From: an uncultured Flavobacteriaceae bacterium
GTDB taxonomy: Bacteria; Bacteroidota; Bacteroidia; Flavobacteriales; Flavobacteriaceae
Assembly: GCA_947493175.1 (NCBI GenBank)
Contig: CANLQD010000003.1
Span: forward strand, 434,001 to 498,000
Length of the DNA stretch: 64,000 nt
Direction: 5' to 3'
The position numbers were made by a program, and so were the translations under genes. Shown piece by piece: positions 16,747 to 28,100 of the stretch (its first letter is position 1; each line of letters starts with the position of its first letter). The notes beneath the pieces are model-generated. The model saw only the letters and a program-made list of their open reading frames with translations, was not told the origin of the DNA and made no database searches.

Positions 16747-17400
16747 ATGAAAAAAAGTGTTCTATCCTTATTGTATTTTGTTCTATTCGCATCCCTTAGC
16801 ATCGCTCAAGACAAATCTGGTCGGGAACTGGAAAATCAGTTGAATTTAGTTTTTGGAGTTGGCCAAGTGGTGCAAAGCGGTTTTAATGCAGAATTCAATG
16901 TAATGTGGAAAAGAGTAAGCTTCGACTACTCTCACGGAATTTCCCTTAACCTACCGAATGAAAGCTTGGAAAGCGGTTCTGATAAAGAACAAGGTCTAGC
17001 AATACAAATCCCTTGGACAACCGGGTTTGGAATCGGATACCGCTTTAATGATTGGTTGAATCTGAGAGCCGAACCCAAATGGCACAGATTTGAATTATTC
17101 TTCGATGGTGATGAAAAAATAGACCAAAACCTCATTGGGGACTATACAACCTTCACCTTAGGGCTGGGTCTCTATGCAAACCTAAAACCCTTTAAAAAAC
17201 AAGATAATTTTTTAAAAGGAATTATGATTGCCCCGAATGTAAGATGGTGGCCACGATTGTCTTCATCTTTAAGGAATGACGAACTTAGATATACCAGTAG
17301 AAACACAAATATCATAGAGACGCATGAAGCGAGAGACATAGGTATAGCAAATACTCCTTTTTTCTTCAATGTCAGTATCGGTTACTCAATCGTATTCTAA
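16747..17400 (+). CDS. Exported outer-membrane beta-barrel-like protein, unknown function
   Basis: A 217-residue protein; the frame is open from 16687 but the ATG at 16747 gives a clean signal peptide (MKKSVLSLLYFVLFASLSIAQ). The mature part alternates amphipathic strands (NAEFNVMWKRVSFDYSHGIS, GFGIGYRFNDWLNLRAEPKW, FTLGLGLYANLKP) and ends in an aromatic SIGYSIVF, as do small outer-membrane barrels. No specific family recognised. It follows the membrane AraC regulator at about 100 bp with a hairpin between them. Confidence 0.75.
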   Translation: MKKSVLSLLYFVLFASLSIAQDKSGRELENQLNLVFGVGQVVQSGFNAEFNVMWKRVSFDYSHGISLNLPNESLESGSDKEQGLAIQIPWTTGFGIGYRFNDWLNLRAEPKWHRFELFFDGDEKIDQNLIGDYTTFTLGLGLYANLKPFKKQDNFLKGIMIAPNVRWWPRLSSSLRNDELRYTSRNTNIIETHEARDIGIANTPFFFNVSIGYSIVF

Positions 17401-17913
17401 GGGCCAAAGGCATTCGCCTAAAAGCTTTCGATCATTGAAATTGCTAAATGAGGGCGAAGCAACTCCCAGACTCCTAATAGCAGGTGGCCCGATTCCGATA
17501 CTATAGCGGTACTAGGGTAATTGCAAGGTAATACCGGTACCCGGTACAGTAATATAGATGCTTTTATGGGTAGGTAGTTATTCTTCTTTAAAATCGATGT
17601 GCTACATATACCGATATGGAGCAATGGGTTCTAGAACAGATACCCATCTGAACTTCATAAAGAGTGGTTTTGTTTTTTTGGGTGAGGTTACATGAGCTTA
17701 AAAAGTGATTTTTTTTAAGACAAGATTTCTTGCCCAACCCAGTAATGTAATTTTTTCACTTGGACTGCCTTTGGAAAAGACATAGTCCTGTGAGAATTGG
17801 ACTGTAAAAATTAAGCATGTAGTGCCATTGTAACGAACAATTTGCCTTTTTTTTAAAATAGTAAAGCCGTAAACGATTCTTAAAAGATTTATATGGGTTA
17901 AATTCCCCACTGT
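17401..17913. other. 510-bp intergenic region, no supported gene
   Basis: Between the barrel-like protein and the TPR/HTH regulator. It contains a GGTACCGG-rich stretch near 17530-17550 (overlapping GGTACC palindromes) but no convincing reading frame, terminator or promoter box. Confidence 0.45.
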
Positions 17914-19692
17914 ATGAAGTTTCACTTTATGACCAGGTATTTTTTCATTGTTATATGTGCTATAGGTTGTTGTGTCCGAGGGCATTCACAATCACTTTCA
18001 AAGCAACAAGATAGTCTTCAAATACCTGCTCTCCTAAGTTCCGCCGTCAAGGCAAGGTCTACTCATTTGGACACGGCCCTCTTAAAAGCTCAAAAGGCGT
18101 TAGTGCTTTCAGAAACCTATGAGTGGCCCTTTTGGCAGGCAAAAAGCCATGCCATCCTTGGGGGCATCTTGAGCCTAAAACCAGCTGCAAAGGACATAAA
18201 GCTTTCCAATGAACATACCCTTTCTGCCTTAGCAATGTTCCGGGAAGTAGGTGATTCGTTAAGAGTGCAGCGTTGTTTGATAAACCTCAGCAACAACTAC
18301 ATGACGCTTAATGAATTTCCAAAAGCGATTTCCTTTGCGAAGGAAGCCTTACATCTATGCTTGGAAAGCCATAAGGCCAGTGGCGCATCAAATACCATGA
18401 AGGATGTAGGGTTGGCGTATGGCACTTTAGCCCGTGCTTATAGCGGATTACAACTCTTAGATTCTACCACCCTAAATTACAAAAGAGCTTTCGAGTACCT
18501 AGAAAAAGTAAATTCTCCCATGCGTTTTATTACACTGAGTAATTTGGCCGAAATACAGTTGTCACACAATTTATTACAGGAAGCCTTGGATAATTTTCGT
18601 CGGGCATATATTGGAAGTAAAACAGAAAATTTTAGTAAAATTACCACCAGTGCCTCTCTTGGAATCGCTAGAGTACATTTTAAAAGACAGGAATATATCC
18701 AATCAATAGAACTCCTTCAAGACGTAGTTAAAACATCGAAACAAGAGAAGTATTGGGGAGAATTCTTAGATGCGCACTATTTTTTAGCTCAAACCTATGA
18801 AACCCTTCAGCAGACAGACAGCACCTTATATCATTTAAACCAAGGGCTCCTTGCTATTGATTCCTTGGCGAACCTGGAACAGCCACTAAAGTTGTATAAG
18901 TACTATGGAGAAATATTAGAAAGGGGAAACCAGCCTCAAAAAGCGCTATCTTTTTTTAAGAAAGCCAACGTATTGTCCGATAGTTTAGAGGCCTTGAAAA
19001 AAATTCCGGAGACAACTTCCCTACTATTGAGCGCGAGAGATGAACTGGCTACCAAAAGGCAACACCTTATTGAAAAGCAATTAAGCAGTAAGAACGATTT
19101 GCTTGGATATATCTTGCTTGTCGCTTTACTAGTTTGTCTATTGGTCATTTACCTGTTAGTAAGAAATAGAAAACGACTAAAGAGGGAACAACGCACAAAA
19201 GAGCAACTAAGCCAGCGTATTGAAGATGAGGTTCATACCAAGGAACTGAACAGTAGAAAATTGGCTTCGGCCAAGGCAAATGCCGCACTGCAGAACGATA
19301 CCTTGAAAAAAGTGAATGAATTATTGCACAAAATCAGGGAACAAAAGAATGAGTTGCCTTTTAAGGGAGAACTTAAAAAAACACATCAAGAAATTCAATC
19401 GCTACTGGCCGTAGATTCTCTTTGGGAGGATTTTTTCAGGCACTTTGATCAGGTGCATCCCCAATTTTTGGGCACCTTAAAATCTAAATATCACCTTACC
19501 CAACACGAATTGCGATTATGTGCCTTTATCAAAATGAATCTTTCCCATAAAGAGATAGCACGTATTTTAGGCGTAAATCATAACACTATCAATGTGGCCC
19601 TCTTCCGGCTTAAAAAGAAGCTTCACCTTCCTAAAGAGGTCAGCACTTCGGATTTCCTTCAGGAACACCCTAAGCCCGATACACTAAACTAG
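17914..19692 (+). CDS. TPR sensor with transmembrane helix and C-terminal HTH
   Basis: A 592-residue regulator. Signal-anchor at the N-terminus (an alternative start is Met6, 17929), periplasmic TPR repeats over about residues 30-380 (for example FPKAISFAKEALHLC, YIQSIELLQDVVKTS), one transmembrane helix near 392-415, a charged coiled coil, and a LuxR-like HTH near 527-572 (LTQHELRLCAFIKMNLSHKE, IARILGVNHNTINVALFRLK). This is a recognised Bacteroidota architecture for trans-membrane regulators. It lies directly upstream of the large T9SS protein at 19815 and may control it; that is inference from position. Confidence 0.88.
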   Translation: MKFHFMTRYFFIVICAIGCCVRGHSQSLSKQQDSLQIPALLSSAVKARSTHLDTALLKAQKALVLSETYEWPFWQAKSHAILGGILSLKPAAKDIKLSNEHTLSALAMFREVGDSLRVQRCLINLSNNYMTLNEFPKAISFAKEALHLCLESHKASGASNTMKDVGLAYGTLARAYSGLQLLDSTTLNYKRAFEYLEKVNSPMRFITLSNLAEIQLSHNLLQEALDNFRRAYIGSKTENFSKITTSASLGIARVHFKRQEYIQSIELLQDVVKTSKQEKYWGEFLDAHYFLAQTYETLQQTDSTLYHLNQGLLAIDSLANLEQPLKLYKYYGEILERGNQPQKALSFFKKANVLSDSLEALKKIPETTSLLLSARDELATKRQHLIEKQLSSKNDLLGYILLVALLVCLLVIYLLVRNRKRLKREQRTKEQLSQRIEDEVHTKELNSRKLASAKANAALQNDTLKKVNELLHKIREQKNELPFKGELKKTHQEIQSLLAVDSLWEDFFRHFDQVHPQFLGTLKSKYHLTQHELRLCAFIKMNLSHKEIARILGVNHNTINVALFRLKKKLHLPKEVSTSDFLQEHPKPDTLN

Positions 19693-19814
19693 CGTTACAT
19701 TCTCAATCTACATTTGTAAACAGCATGTAGTGTGATTGTAAGCGTAAAATTATATGATGTGGTTCTTAGGTTCCGTTATGCTTGATATTCAAGTAAATTT
19801 TTTATAAAATCCAA

Positions 19815-22784
19815 ATGACACAACTACCTACATCGGACAAAGTCAAAGGTACTCCACTGTTTTATACATTGATCTTAATGCTCAGCCTACTTTCATTTAA
19901 CGCCGCCAATGCGCAAAATTTGGTTGCTAATCCAAGTTTTGAACAAATCCAAGGAAACATCAACACCCGCTTATCACAGGGTTGTGCGTTTGGGACGGAA
20001 GCACTTTTTCGTGCTGATGAATGGGACTCTTATAATTATTCGGCGGACCTGTATTTCCCTTCCGCTACCGGCAACATTCCTGGATGGGGCGGTACCGGTT
20101 TTTTCGACAGTTTCGGACCTCCGCAAGAAGGACAACTTTATGCTGGAATTCAAGCGTATAGGCCATATGCAACACCGAGCACCTTTGATCCCGATCTTTA
20201 TACCACTAGAGAGTTTGCAGGAACGCGGCTGAGTTGTCCTTTGGTGGAAAATGTTCCTTATAGGGTTAGCGGGTATTTTAAAAAAAGTCCGACTAATCGT
20301 TTCACTATAAATAAATTGGGATTTCGTTTTGACAACAACCCCACATTGTCCAGTGGAAGTAGCTCAGGGCCCAATGGGACCTCTCAATGTGGTCCGGGTG
20401 CTTCTGCCTTTTCGCCCGCCCATGTGGCGGCTCCTGAACTAATTGGTGATTCCTGGACATTGGTTTCTGATGTTTTTGTAGCAGATCGTTCCTACTCACA
20501 TCTGTTAGTAGGGGTTTTTGCAGCTAATGGCGATGTGCAATTTACTGATAGGGATAATAATCCCTCATCAAGCCCTGCGTATTATTTTGTTGACAATGTT
20601 GCTGTAGAACCACTTGCTGCATGGGTGCAGAATACTAATTATGATACAACCATTACCATCAACGCTGGTGATACGGTCGCATTAGAAGCATTTGGTCCCG
20701 GACCTTATAATTGGTCGGCTTCGAGCGGGGAGGTAATACCAAATGAGCGAAACCCAACAGTATCGCCTTCAGCGACTACCACTTATACGTTATCTGTAGA
20801 TTTAGGCTGCATCATTGTCACTACTACTTTAACCGTACAGGTAGGTATTTGCCCAAATACCGTCAATGCAGGCACTAATGTCACCATCAATACAGGGGAG
20901 AGCACGCAGTTAGAAACCTTGCCCACGGGCGGTACGCCCGTAAGCTATAGCTGGAGTCCCACCACCGGTCTGGACGATGCCTCCGTAGCCGACCCTGTAG
21001 CCAATCCCACGGTGACAACGACCTATACCGTGATGGCCGATTTCGGAGGGGGGTGTACCACGACCGATCAGGTGACTGTTACCGTGGTTGACAACGATAG
21101 CTGTAGAACGGAACTTATGAATGTCATTCCAAACCCTTCCTTTGAAACCTATAACACCTGCCCTGATGCACAGTTTCAGATGGATCGTGTAGCAAATTGG
21201 ATACCCCCCTCTTTTGGATCTACAGATTATCTAAATACTTGTGGTTTTGTCGGGGAGAGTTTCCAGCCTTCCCCCTCATTTCCCATTCCGGATGGTAATG
21301 GTTTTATAGGGATGTATATTGGCGGAAAAATAAATCCGGAATACAAGGAGTCTGCAGGGGTTTGCCTGAACAGCAATTTGGTAGCGGGTACTTTCTATGA
21401 ACTGGAATTTTTCGTAGGTTTTGGAACGGAGGCCACGGTGGCCGGTGCACGGTCTCCTTCCCCCAATACTTTTGTGTTGTATGGAACCTCGGATTGCAAC
21501 AATATTCCCTATAATCAAAATAGTTTTGAACCCTGCCCCTTCGGGAATAATCCAAACTTCGTGGAATTGGGAAGGGTTGAAGTAAGCGGTAACGAAGGGA
21601 GTTGGGTAAAGGCAACCATAGCACTGGTTCCCCCATTTGATGTGGAGGCTATTGTACTGGGAGGTATTTGTGCCCCTATAGATTCCCCCACAGAACGTTA
21701 TTATTTTTTGGATGATTTTAAGCTTTTTCAGGATACGGCCACTGGCAATACCCTGGATGCGGGCCCCGATGTTACCGTTAATGCCGGTGAGAGCACCCAA
21801 TTGGAGGCCCTGCCCACCGGAGGCGTCCCCGTAGGCTATAGCTGGACTCCGGACTCCGGCCTGGACGATGCTACCATCGCCGATCCCACGGCCAGCCCCG
21901 CCATGACCACCACCTATACCGTAACGGCCGATTTCGGCGGCGGGTGTACCGCCACCGATCAGGTAACGGTCACCGTGGTCGACCCAGCCTGTCCCTTGAT
22001 GCTCTCGGGAGGGAACGTCACCGAGGCCACCTGTGGCCTGAACGATGGCAGCATCACCGGTATCCTGGTAAACGGCGCTACCGGCACGGAGGACTATCGC
22101 TGGACCGATACCAACGGAACGGTAGTCGGCACCCTGTTGGACTTAGCCAATGTAGGTCTGGGAAGCTATACCCTTACCGTTACGGAAAGTGCCGGTTGCG
22201 AGCGCACGCTCACCTTTGCCGTCAACGAAGCAGGGCCGCCGGACCTCGACGATGCGGCCCTCGGACTCGCCGATACCACCTGTGGGGGCACCACCGGAAG
22301 CATTACCGGGATCGCCTATATCGGAGATGGGGCCGGAGCGGTCTTTCAATGGACGGATTCGGAAGGGACCTCGGTAGGGAACGCCATGGACCTCGAGGGG
22401 GTCGCGGCGGGCACCTATACCCTGCAGGTCACCGATGCCCTGGGATGCAGGGCCATAGCGGGGCCTTATACCATTGGCGAACCGGCGGACTGTGAGGAGG
22501 AACTCCCGGAACAAGGCCCGGTGCGAATCGCCAATACCATGACCCCGAACGGCGACGGCTCCAACGATATGTTCCATATCCAGGGCATAGGGGCCTACCC
22601 CAACAGTCTCCTGCAGATCTATAACCGCTGGGGCAACAAAATATACGAACGAACGGGCTATTCCAACGATTGGTACGGCACCTACCAGGGAACCGATCTG
22701 CCAGTGGCCACTTATTATTATGTGTTGTCCCTAGGGGATCGGGCACAGACCCTATATAAAGGCTATATCACCATTTTAAGATAA
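19815..22784 (+). CDS. Large secreted protein, T9SS type B (gliding-motility-type) C-terminus
   Basis: A 989-residue secreted protein. Signal peptide residues 1-34; then a jelly-roll-like first domain with the NPSFEQ opening, a PKD-like module, a second NPSFET jelly-roll domain (about 440-640), two copies of an Ig/PKD-like module, two SprB-like modules (EATCGLNDGSITGI and DTTCGGTTGSITGI, each ending in YTLTVT or YTLQVT) and a type B C-terminal sorting domain (MTPNGDGSNDMFHIQGI, IYNRWGNKIYE, GTYQGTDLPVATYYYVL). The protein is exported by the type IX system, probably to the cell surface. From about base 21740 onwards the DNA is markedly GC-richer than the first two thirds, which suggests recombination with another member of the family. 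Confidence 0.92.
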   Translation: MTQLPTSDKVKGTPLFYTLILMLSLLSFNAANAQNLVANPSFEQIQGNINTRLSQGCAFGTEALFRADEWDSYNYSADLYFPSATGNIPGWGGTGFFDSFGPPQEGQLYAGIQAYRPYATPSTFDPDLYTTREFAGTRLSCPLVENVPYRVSGYFKKSPTNRFTINKLGFRFDNNPTLSSGSSSGPNGTSQCGPGASAFSPAHVAAPELIGDSWTLVSDVFVADRSYSHLLVGVFAANGDVQFTDRDNNPSSSPAYYFVDNVAVEPLAAWVQNTNYDTTITINAGDTVALEAFGPGPYNWSASSGEVIPNERNPTVSPSATTTYTLSVDLGCIIVTTTLTVQVGICPNTVNAGTNVTINTGESTQLETLPTGGTPVSYSWSPTTGLDDASVADPVANPTVTTTYTVMADFGGGCTTTDQVTVTVVDNDSCRTELMNVIPNPSFETYNTCPDAQFQMDRVANWIPPSFGSTDYLNTCGFVGESFQPSPSFPIPDGNGFIGMYIGGKINPEYKESAGVCLNSNLVAGTFYELEFFVGFGTEATVAGARSPSPNTFVLYGTSDCNNIPYNQNSFEPCPFGNNPNFVELGRVEVSGNEGSWVKATIALVPPFDVEAIVLGGICAPIDSPTERYYFLDDFKLFQDTATGNTLDAGPDVTVNAGESTQLEALPTGGVPVGYSWTPDSGLDDATIADPTASPAMTTTYTVTADFGGGCTATDQVTVTVVDPACPLMLSGGNVTEATCGLNDGSITGILVNGATGTEDYRWTDTNGTVVGTLLDLANVGLGSYTLTVTESAGCERTLTFAVNEAGPPDLDDAALGLADTTCGGTTGSITGIAYIGDGAGAVFQWTDSEGTSVGNAMDLEGVAAGTYTLQVTDALGCRAIAGPYTIGEPADCEEELPEQGPVRIANTMTPNGDGSNDMFHIQGIGAYPNSLLQIYNRWGNKIYERTGYSNDWYGTYQGTDLPVATYYYVLSLGDRAQTLYKGYITILR
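20865..21092 (+). repeat. Internal protein repeat, copy 1
   Basis: Encodes a 76-residue Ig/PKD-like module (NAGTNVTINTGESTQLE to TDQVTVTVVD). Same length and register as 21756-21983, but with AT-richer codons. Confidence 0.85.
21756..21983 (+). repeat. Internal protein repeat, copy 2
   Basis: Encodes the second 76-residue module (DAGPDVTVNAGESTQLE to TDQVTVTVVD). Protein-level identity to copy 1 is high, while third codon positions are shifted towards G/C. Confidence 0.85.
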
Positions 22785-22866
22785 TCCACGATATATATTG
22801 GGGCTTGTAGAGCCAAAAACCCCATAGTGTTTTCTTCTTTTTTCGACCACAGGCTTACACATGACG

Positions 22867-23346
22867 CTAATTATAACTTGCATCCAAATTCAGTTTCTTT
22901 GCATACTTCCCATACCATTGGAGTGCTTTGATGGTTTTAAGATCATAAATCTTGTAAATATCTACTTCCTTGACTATTTTACCGTTTTGAATGGTAAGCT
23001 TGGACCATGCCGGGAAAGACAGGTCAGGATAATTCTTCATGGTATAATGCGCGTCTAACCGATAGCTCACGACACAACCTTTTTGAATAGGTTGTGTACC
23101 ATACACTACATGTCTCGAATCTAATTTACGGTCAAAATTGTCCAAGGATTTTTTAAAGCCCTTTAAAATTTTGTCCCTTCCCTTGATAACCGTTTTAATA
23201 GGTGTTTTACCCTTGATTTCATATACCGCATGTTCATCAAATAGGCTTTCCAATCGTTCCCACTGGTCATCTAGTACGCACAACTCAAAAAAATCATAAT
23301 ACTTTTGAGCTATTTCGATACCATCAATCATAATTTTTTCCTCCAT
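22867..23346 (-). CDS. SnoaL/NTF2-like protein
   Basis: A 159-residue cytoplasmic NTF2-fold protein: GIEIAQKYYDFFELCVLDDQW, ESLFDEHAVYEIKGK and IKGRDKILKGFKKSL match the SnoaL pattern, with strands CVVSYRLDAHYTMK and KLTIQNGKIVKEVDIYKIYD at the end. Function unknown. An AraC regulator lies 86 bp upstream on the same strand, so it may be controlled by or with it. Convergent with the T9SS gene ending at 22784. Confidence 0.8.
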   Translation of the reverse strand: MEEKIMIDGIEIAQKYYDFFELCVLDDQWERLESLFDEHAVYEIKGKTPIKTVIKGRDKILKGFKKSLDNFDRKLDSRHVVYGTQPIQKGCVVSYRLDAHYTMKNYPDLSFPAWSKLTIQNGKIVKEVDIYKIYDLKTIKALQWYGKYAKKLNLDASYN

Positions 23347-23432
23347 TCTTTTAGTCTAAAAATTCGGAGTAAAAATATTCAAGTTATAGAGGTTCTTATT
23401 TCAAAAAATTACTGCGGTATCAAAATCTTCTT

Positions 23433-24293
23433 TTAATTTCTTATTTGAGATGGTGAGATGCCGGTAGTACGTTTGAATGCACTTGAAAAGTGACTTGTAC
23501 TGGAAAAACCTAGCTGCTGTGCTATATCGGAAATCGGTAATTGCGTGTCTAGCAATAAGTCTTTTGCAAGATCTATTTTGATGCCCTGTACATATTTATA
23601 AGGACTCTGGCCTGTTTTGTTCTTGAATAATGTAGAAAAATGGGATGCACTTAAACCAACCAAATGCGCCATCGCCCCAAGTGTAATTTCCTGATGTATG
23701 CGAGACATGATATACTCTCTGACCAAGTTAAATTTGTAATTGCTAAGTGTATTTGCACTATCAATAGCATGTAAGTCCCAGGCATTATAATTTGATAGTA
23801 ATTCAAGCATGATCATGTGAAAATACGATGACTCAAATAATTGAAGGTCAAGCGGGTTACGTTCTTTGGAGTCTAGGAAGTTTAGAAAAAATCTGGAGAG
23901 AACTTTATTCTTTATCCCATCATGGTTAACAATTTCAAGATGATTTGAATTTAAACCCATTTGTCCTACAAGTTGCAAGATATTCGTATGATCTACGGTA
24001 AACTCGACCAACCTTGATTTTTGAAAACCCGCATTACTCCATTTCAAATCAAAGGATTTAAAACCTGCAGGTAGAATAAATAAATCTCCTTGCTCTGCTA
24101 TCAGATGAGTTGGTTTCTTTCCAGATTCAATAAAATCAACTTTGAGATTGCCGTCTATCAAACAGAATACACGAAGCTTTTTACTTTCGGCAATAGTACC
24201 AAAAGTCGGAAGTTCAATATTCTGATACACCTTAGTCTCGAAATTAGTGTAGGTGTTTTGAGCAATGAACGAATCTTCGGGTTTAAAAAACAT
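23433..24293 (-). CDS. AraC-family transcriptional regulator
   Basis: A 286-residue regulator with cupin-like N-terminal domain (KLRVFCLIDGNLKVDF, GDLFILPAGFKSF) and two HTH units (ITLGAMAHLVGLSASHFSTL; PISDIAQQLGFSSTSHFSSA) with the canonical FKRTTGISPSQIRN ending. Followed by an NTF2-like gene on the same strand. No signal or membrane segment. Confidence 0.93.
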   Translation of the reverse strand: MFFKPEDSFIAQNTYTNFETKVYQNIELPTFGTIAESKKLRVFCLIDGNLKVDFIESGKKPTHLIAEQGDLFILPAGFKSFDLKWSNAGFQKSRLVEFTVDHTNILQLVGQMGLNSNHLEIVNHDGIKNKVLSRFFLNFLDSKERNPLDLQLFESSYFHMIMLELLSNYNAWDLHAIDSANTLSNYKFNLVREYIMSRIHQEITLGAMAHLVGLSASHFSTLFKNKTGQSPYKYVQGIKIDLAKDLLLDTQLPISDIAQQLGFSSTSHFSSAFKRTTGISPSQIRN

Positions 24294-25169
24294 ATGAAAT
24301 CAATTTTGAACAGTCTCTCAGACTTTTTCGATTTGCTTCCCAATCATTTTCAATACTTCCAAGGCCTAGCTATGGGTCTCTAAAAGGTCTTTAAATGGTC
24401 AAAAATCAAATTTCCGTCAAGCGAATAAGGTTAAATCTGTTCTTTATTATAGTTGACAATATAAAGGTTTTTTTAAGCAAGTAAAAAGACAGTGCCAACG
24501 TCTATAACTTCCAAAGTCGATTTTCGCATAGAAAAAAATAGACCTAAAAACGCTTCAAATGGGATGTACAGTTTACAGGTACGCTAGAATAATCTTGTCT
24601 GCAGAAATCATCATTAGACTTCTATTTCAAAGTTACTTGCTGAACTTTAGCATGCGTACGTAAAACAATCGGCAAAATATCTATTATCTACCTTTTAAAG
24701 GCCAAATCAAGAGTGCTTCTATTTTCTCCAAAATACGACCAAACTCACAATGGCAATTACCCATAACGGAATGCAAATTGAGAAGGAAATTCAAGTTTCG
24801 GAAAAACCAATGAATCATGTTTAGGGGATTTCTTGATCTTATTTCTGTTTTCTGTTTAAATCAAGCCCATAGTCAAAACTTGAATTTCCTTTCCATATTA
24901 TGCCAACAAAAATCGGTGTAAAACTATGTGGTAGTACCATAGCTGAATAGCAAAAAAAGCCCCAAATTAAAGATATCTAGCTATCAGACACTTCCAATAT
25001 CGTTTCCGTCCAAAGGGAATCACAAGAGTCAATAATGTAGTGTAATTGAAAGACATACTTGATTAACTTTTTCTCTTCGAACTTATAATTTAGAAGAGAT
25101 TTTTTTAGGATAAACTTGAGTACTTAAAAATCTTTTAACACTTTTAACGTACCTCAAATTGATTAAGCT
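24294..25169. other. 880-bp intergenic region, largest gap in the window
   Basis: Divergent spacer between the AraC gene and the 1484-residue secreted protein. Around 24820-24900 there is a short frame beginning MFRGFLDLISVF and containing NQAHSQNLNFLS, reminiscent of a signal peptide, but it stops after about 35 residues; it may be a decayed gene start. Nothing else recognised. Confidence 0.45.
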
Positions 25170-28100
25170 ATGAAAAATATTACCCTATGGAGCCTATGCT
25201 CCTTACTCCTATGTGTACAATTTTCAACGGCCCAAGACGATGGGTCAAATACTGAAACGCTACCATCACCCTGGCAATTTACCGATATTGGAGATCCCGT
25301 GCCTGGAAATGCGGACTTTGAAAATGATGTCTTTACCATTCAAGGTACTTCCGGAGAGATTTTTAATACTGCCGACAAGTTTCATTTTATATACCAACCT
25401 TTTAGTGGGGATATTGAATTTGTCGCCAAAATTCCGGCCGAAGTTCGTGGAAAATATGGTCTCATGATTCGTGAAACCCTCGAAGCAAGTTCACGCAATG
25501 CCATGATGGAGCGGGTAGATGCGGATCGTCAGTTCTTTCAGTGGCGAGACAACGTTACCGGTTTTCCGGCCGTAGCAGGCCCCAATATTAGTGGCCCTAC
25601 CTTTTTAAAAATAGTCAAGATAGGTGACCGAATAAGCGGGTTTAGTTCTATAGATGGCATAGATTTCAACCAGATCGGCTCCATTACTATTGCTGATTTT
25701 ACAGACAACTTCTACATTGGCTTTGCTGCGACCGCCCTTACGGCAACGACCATGGAAGCGAGGTTTGAAGAAGTCAGTATCAAGAACATCACCTTGGATC
25801 CTGATGCCTTGCCTGAACCCTGGGCTTTTTCAAACATTGGGAATCCCGAAGACCCGGGGAATGCTGGTTTTCTCGATGGAAAATTTCAAATAGAAATGAC
25901 CAATGGTGAAATTTTCAAAGAACGGGACACTTTACAGTACGTATACCAACAAGTGAGTGGGGATCTTTCTTTTGTAGCAAAGATAACGGCTGAAGAATCT
26001 GGAAAATACGGCCTAATGATTCGGGAAAATCTGGAAGCCAATGCCAGAAATGCTATGGTTGAACGGGTAAATAGAAATCGCCAGTTTTTTCAGTGGCGTA
26101 GTGGTGTGGGCGGTGGTTCCAAAGCTATTGAAGGGCCTAACCTATCTGGACCCGTATTTTTTAAAATCACTAGAGCAGGTGATGTGATCTCCGCTTTCAG
26201 CTCTACCGATGGAGTTGACTTTGAGCTACTTGGAACAAGAGAGTTTACGGCACTACCGGAGGATCTTTTTATTGGTTTTGCAGCTACTGCACTAAGCTCA
26301 TCACCCGGTACCAGAGTAGACTTTGAACCTATAAATTTGGAAACCTTTCCACTTTCTCCAGATGATTTACCTACTCCCTGGGAATTTGCCAATATTGGAA
26401 ACCCAGAGCCCCCGGGAATAGGAGGTTTTAGAAACGATGTTTTTTCAATACTTGCGACAAAGGGTGAGATTAATCTAGGAGCAGATGATTTTCAATATAT
26501 CTATCAACCCAGAAGTGGTGATATTTCCATAACAGCGCGTTTAAATGCTGAGTTTATTGGTAAGCACGGTCTTATGATTCGAAGTAGTTTGGAGGCCGAT
26601 GCAGCTCATTATATGATAGAACGTGTGGCTCCGAATAAATTTTTTGATCAATGGCGCGATGATAACGGAGGTGCAGTCGATGGTAATCAGAGTGGTCTTC
26701 TTACTGGTATACCTTATTATTTAAAATTGATAAAACAAGGCACCACTATTACGGCGCTGACATCTTTTAATGGGGAAACCTTTCAGATTATTGGCCAGCG
26801 AGATATGCCTGCCTTATCGGGTGACTTCTTTATTGGTCTTGCTTCCACTGCCCAACTAAATGGAAGGGAAGGGGTTTTTGAAATACGTTCGGAATTTTAT
26901 GAAGTAGCAATAAGTACAACCGATTTAGCACTTCCCCCGGAACCTGTGGTAGCCACGGTATATGTTCGTACGGATGGAGCAGACACCTTGGATAGGGACG
27001 GGCTAACACCTGAAACCGCTTTTAAGAGCCTTGCCTATGCTTGCGACAGAACAGCAGCAGGGAGTACCATACTCATGGGCCCGGGTGAGTTCGAGGCCAC
27101 TCGAGCAGCGGTACTGAAGAGCGACTACACCCTTGTTGGAAATGGTGCTGAAGGGCCAGATGCTACAGTCATCAAAGCTGCGCCTGACTGGAAGACAATC
27201 GATGGTTTGCCCGAGCCTAGGACCAATCAAGTCAATTCTTTGAACATTGCCAACTATCTCGCCATTCTAAATCCCAAAAGCACGAACTTGGGACAAGTAG
27301 CCAGTAATCTATCAATTAGTGATATCAAATTTATGTCCAATTCCTTGGATCCCGAGGAGCTTATTGAAGGGGGCGTTTTATTAAGGGATGTTACCAATGT
27401 GACCTTTAAGGATGTTGTTTTTGAGAATTTTATTTGGACAGGTATTCGATTAATTGCCGTAGCGGATGTTGAAGTAAGCGATGCGGTTTTTAAGGATGCC
27501 AGTTTTTTAAAGCAATCCAATGAATGGGGAGGTAATATTCAAACAAATGTGATTACGAACGGTTCTTTCCATGATATCTTGTTTTTAGATGAAAGTGGCA
27601 CCCAAAGTCAGGGCAACAGTATTAAGGGACAATTTCATACCAATCTAAAAATATTTAATTGTGACTTTACCCAAGATGGGGGAGGCTTTGATATTGAATT
27701 TGCCTTTAGCCGTGATAGCGGTGTAGAAATGTTCAACAACAAGTTTGATGCAGCCATTTCGTTTCCCCAAAGTGGTGGCCAAGGAGACCCGAATGAGAAA
27801 GGGTTTGATTACTCCATATGGATACACGACAATATGTTCACTTCTTCCTATTCTTTTGAGGGGCCCAAGGATTATTTGAGAATTAACAATAATTTCTTTG
27901 ATGTACAGTCCACGGGTGGCAGAATTTACAGTCAATTTGGGGGGAACAATCCCGGGCCTGTTGAATTCTATAACAACACCCTTGTAAATGTGGATCGTGG
28001 ATTCTTTTGGAAAGTCCCTAATGCGAGCGGTACCGGAAATTTTGATCAAAATGGTGACCCCTTTGGCCGCCTTGACAATGTGAAGATTTACAACAATACT

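Noticed and set aside
17525..17560. GGTACC-rich palindromic stretch
   Set aside because: Short overlapping palindromes without symmetry to a promoter; not enough to call an operator.
21944..22495. Long open frames in other phases and on the opposite strand over 21900-22750
   Set aside because: They arise because the GC-rich C-terminal part of the T9SS gene has few stop codons; their composition is Arg/Gly/His-rich and not protein-like.
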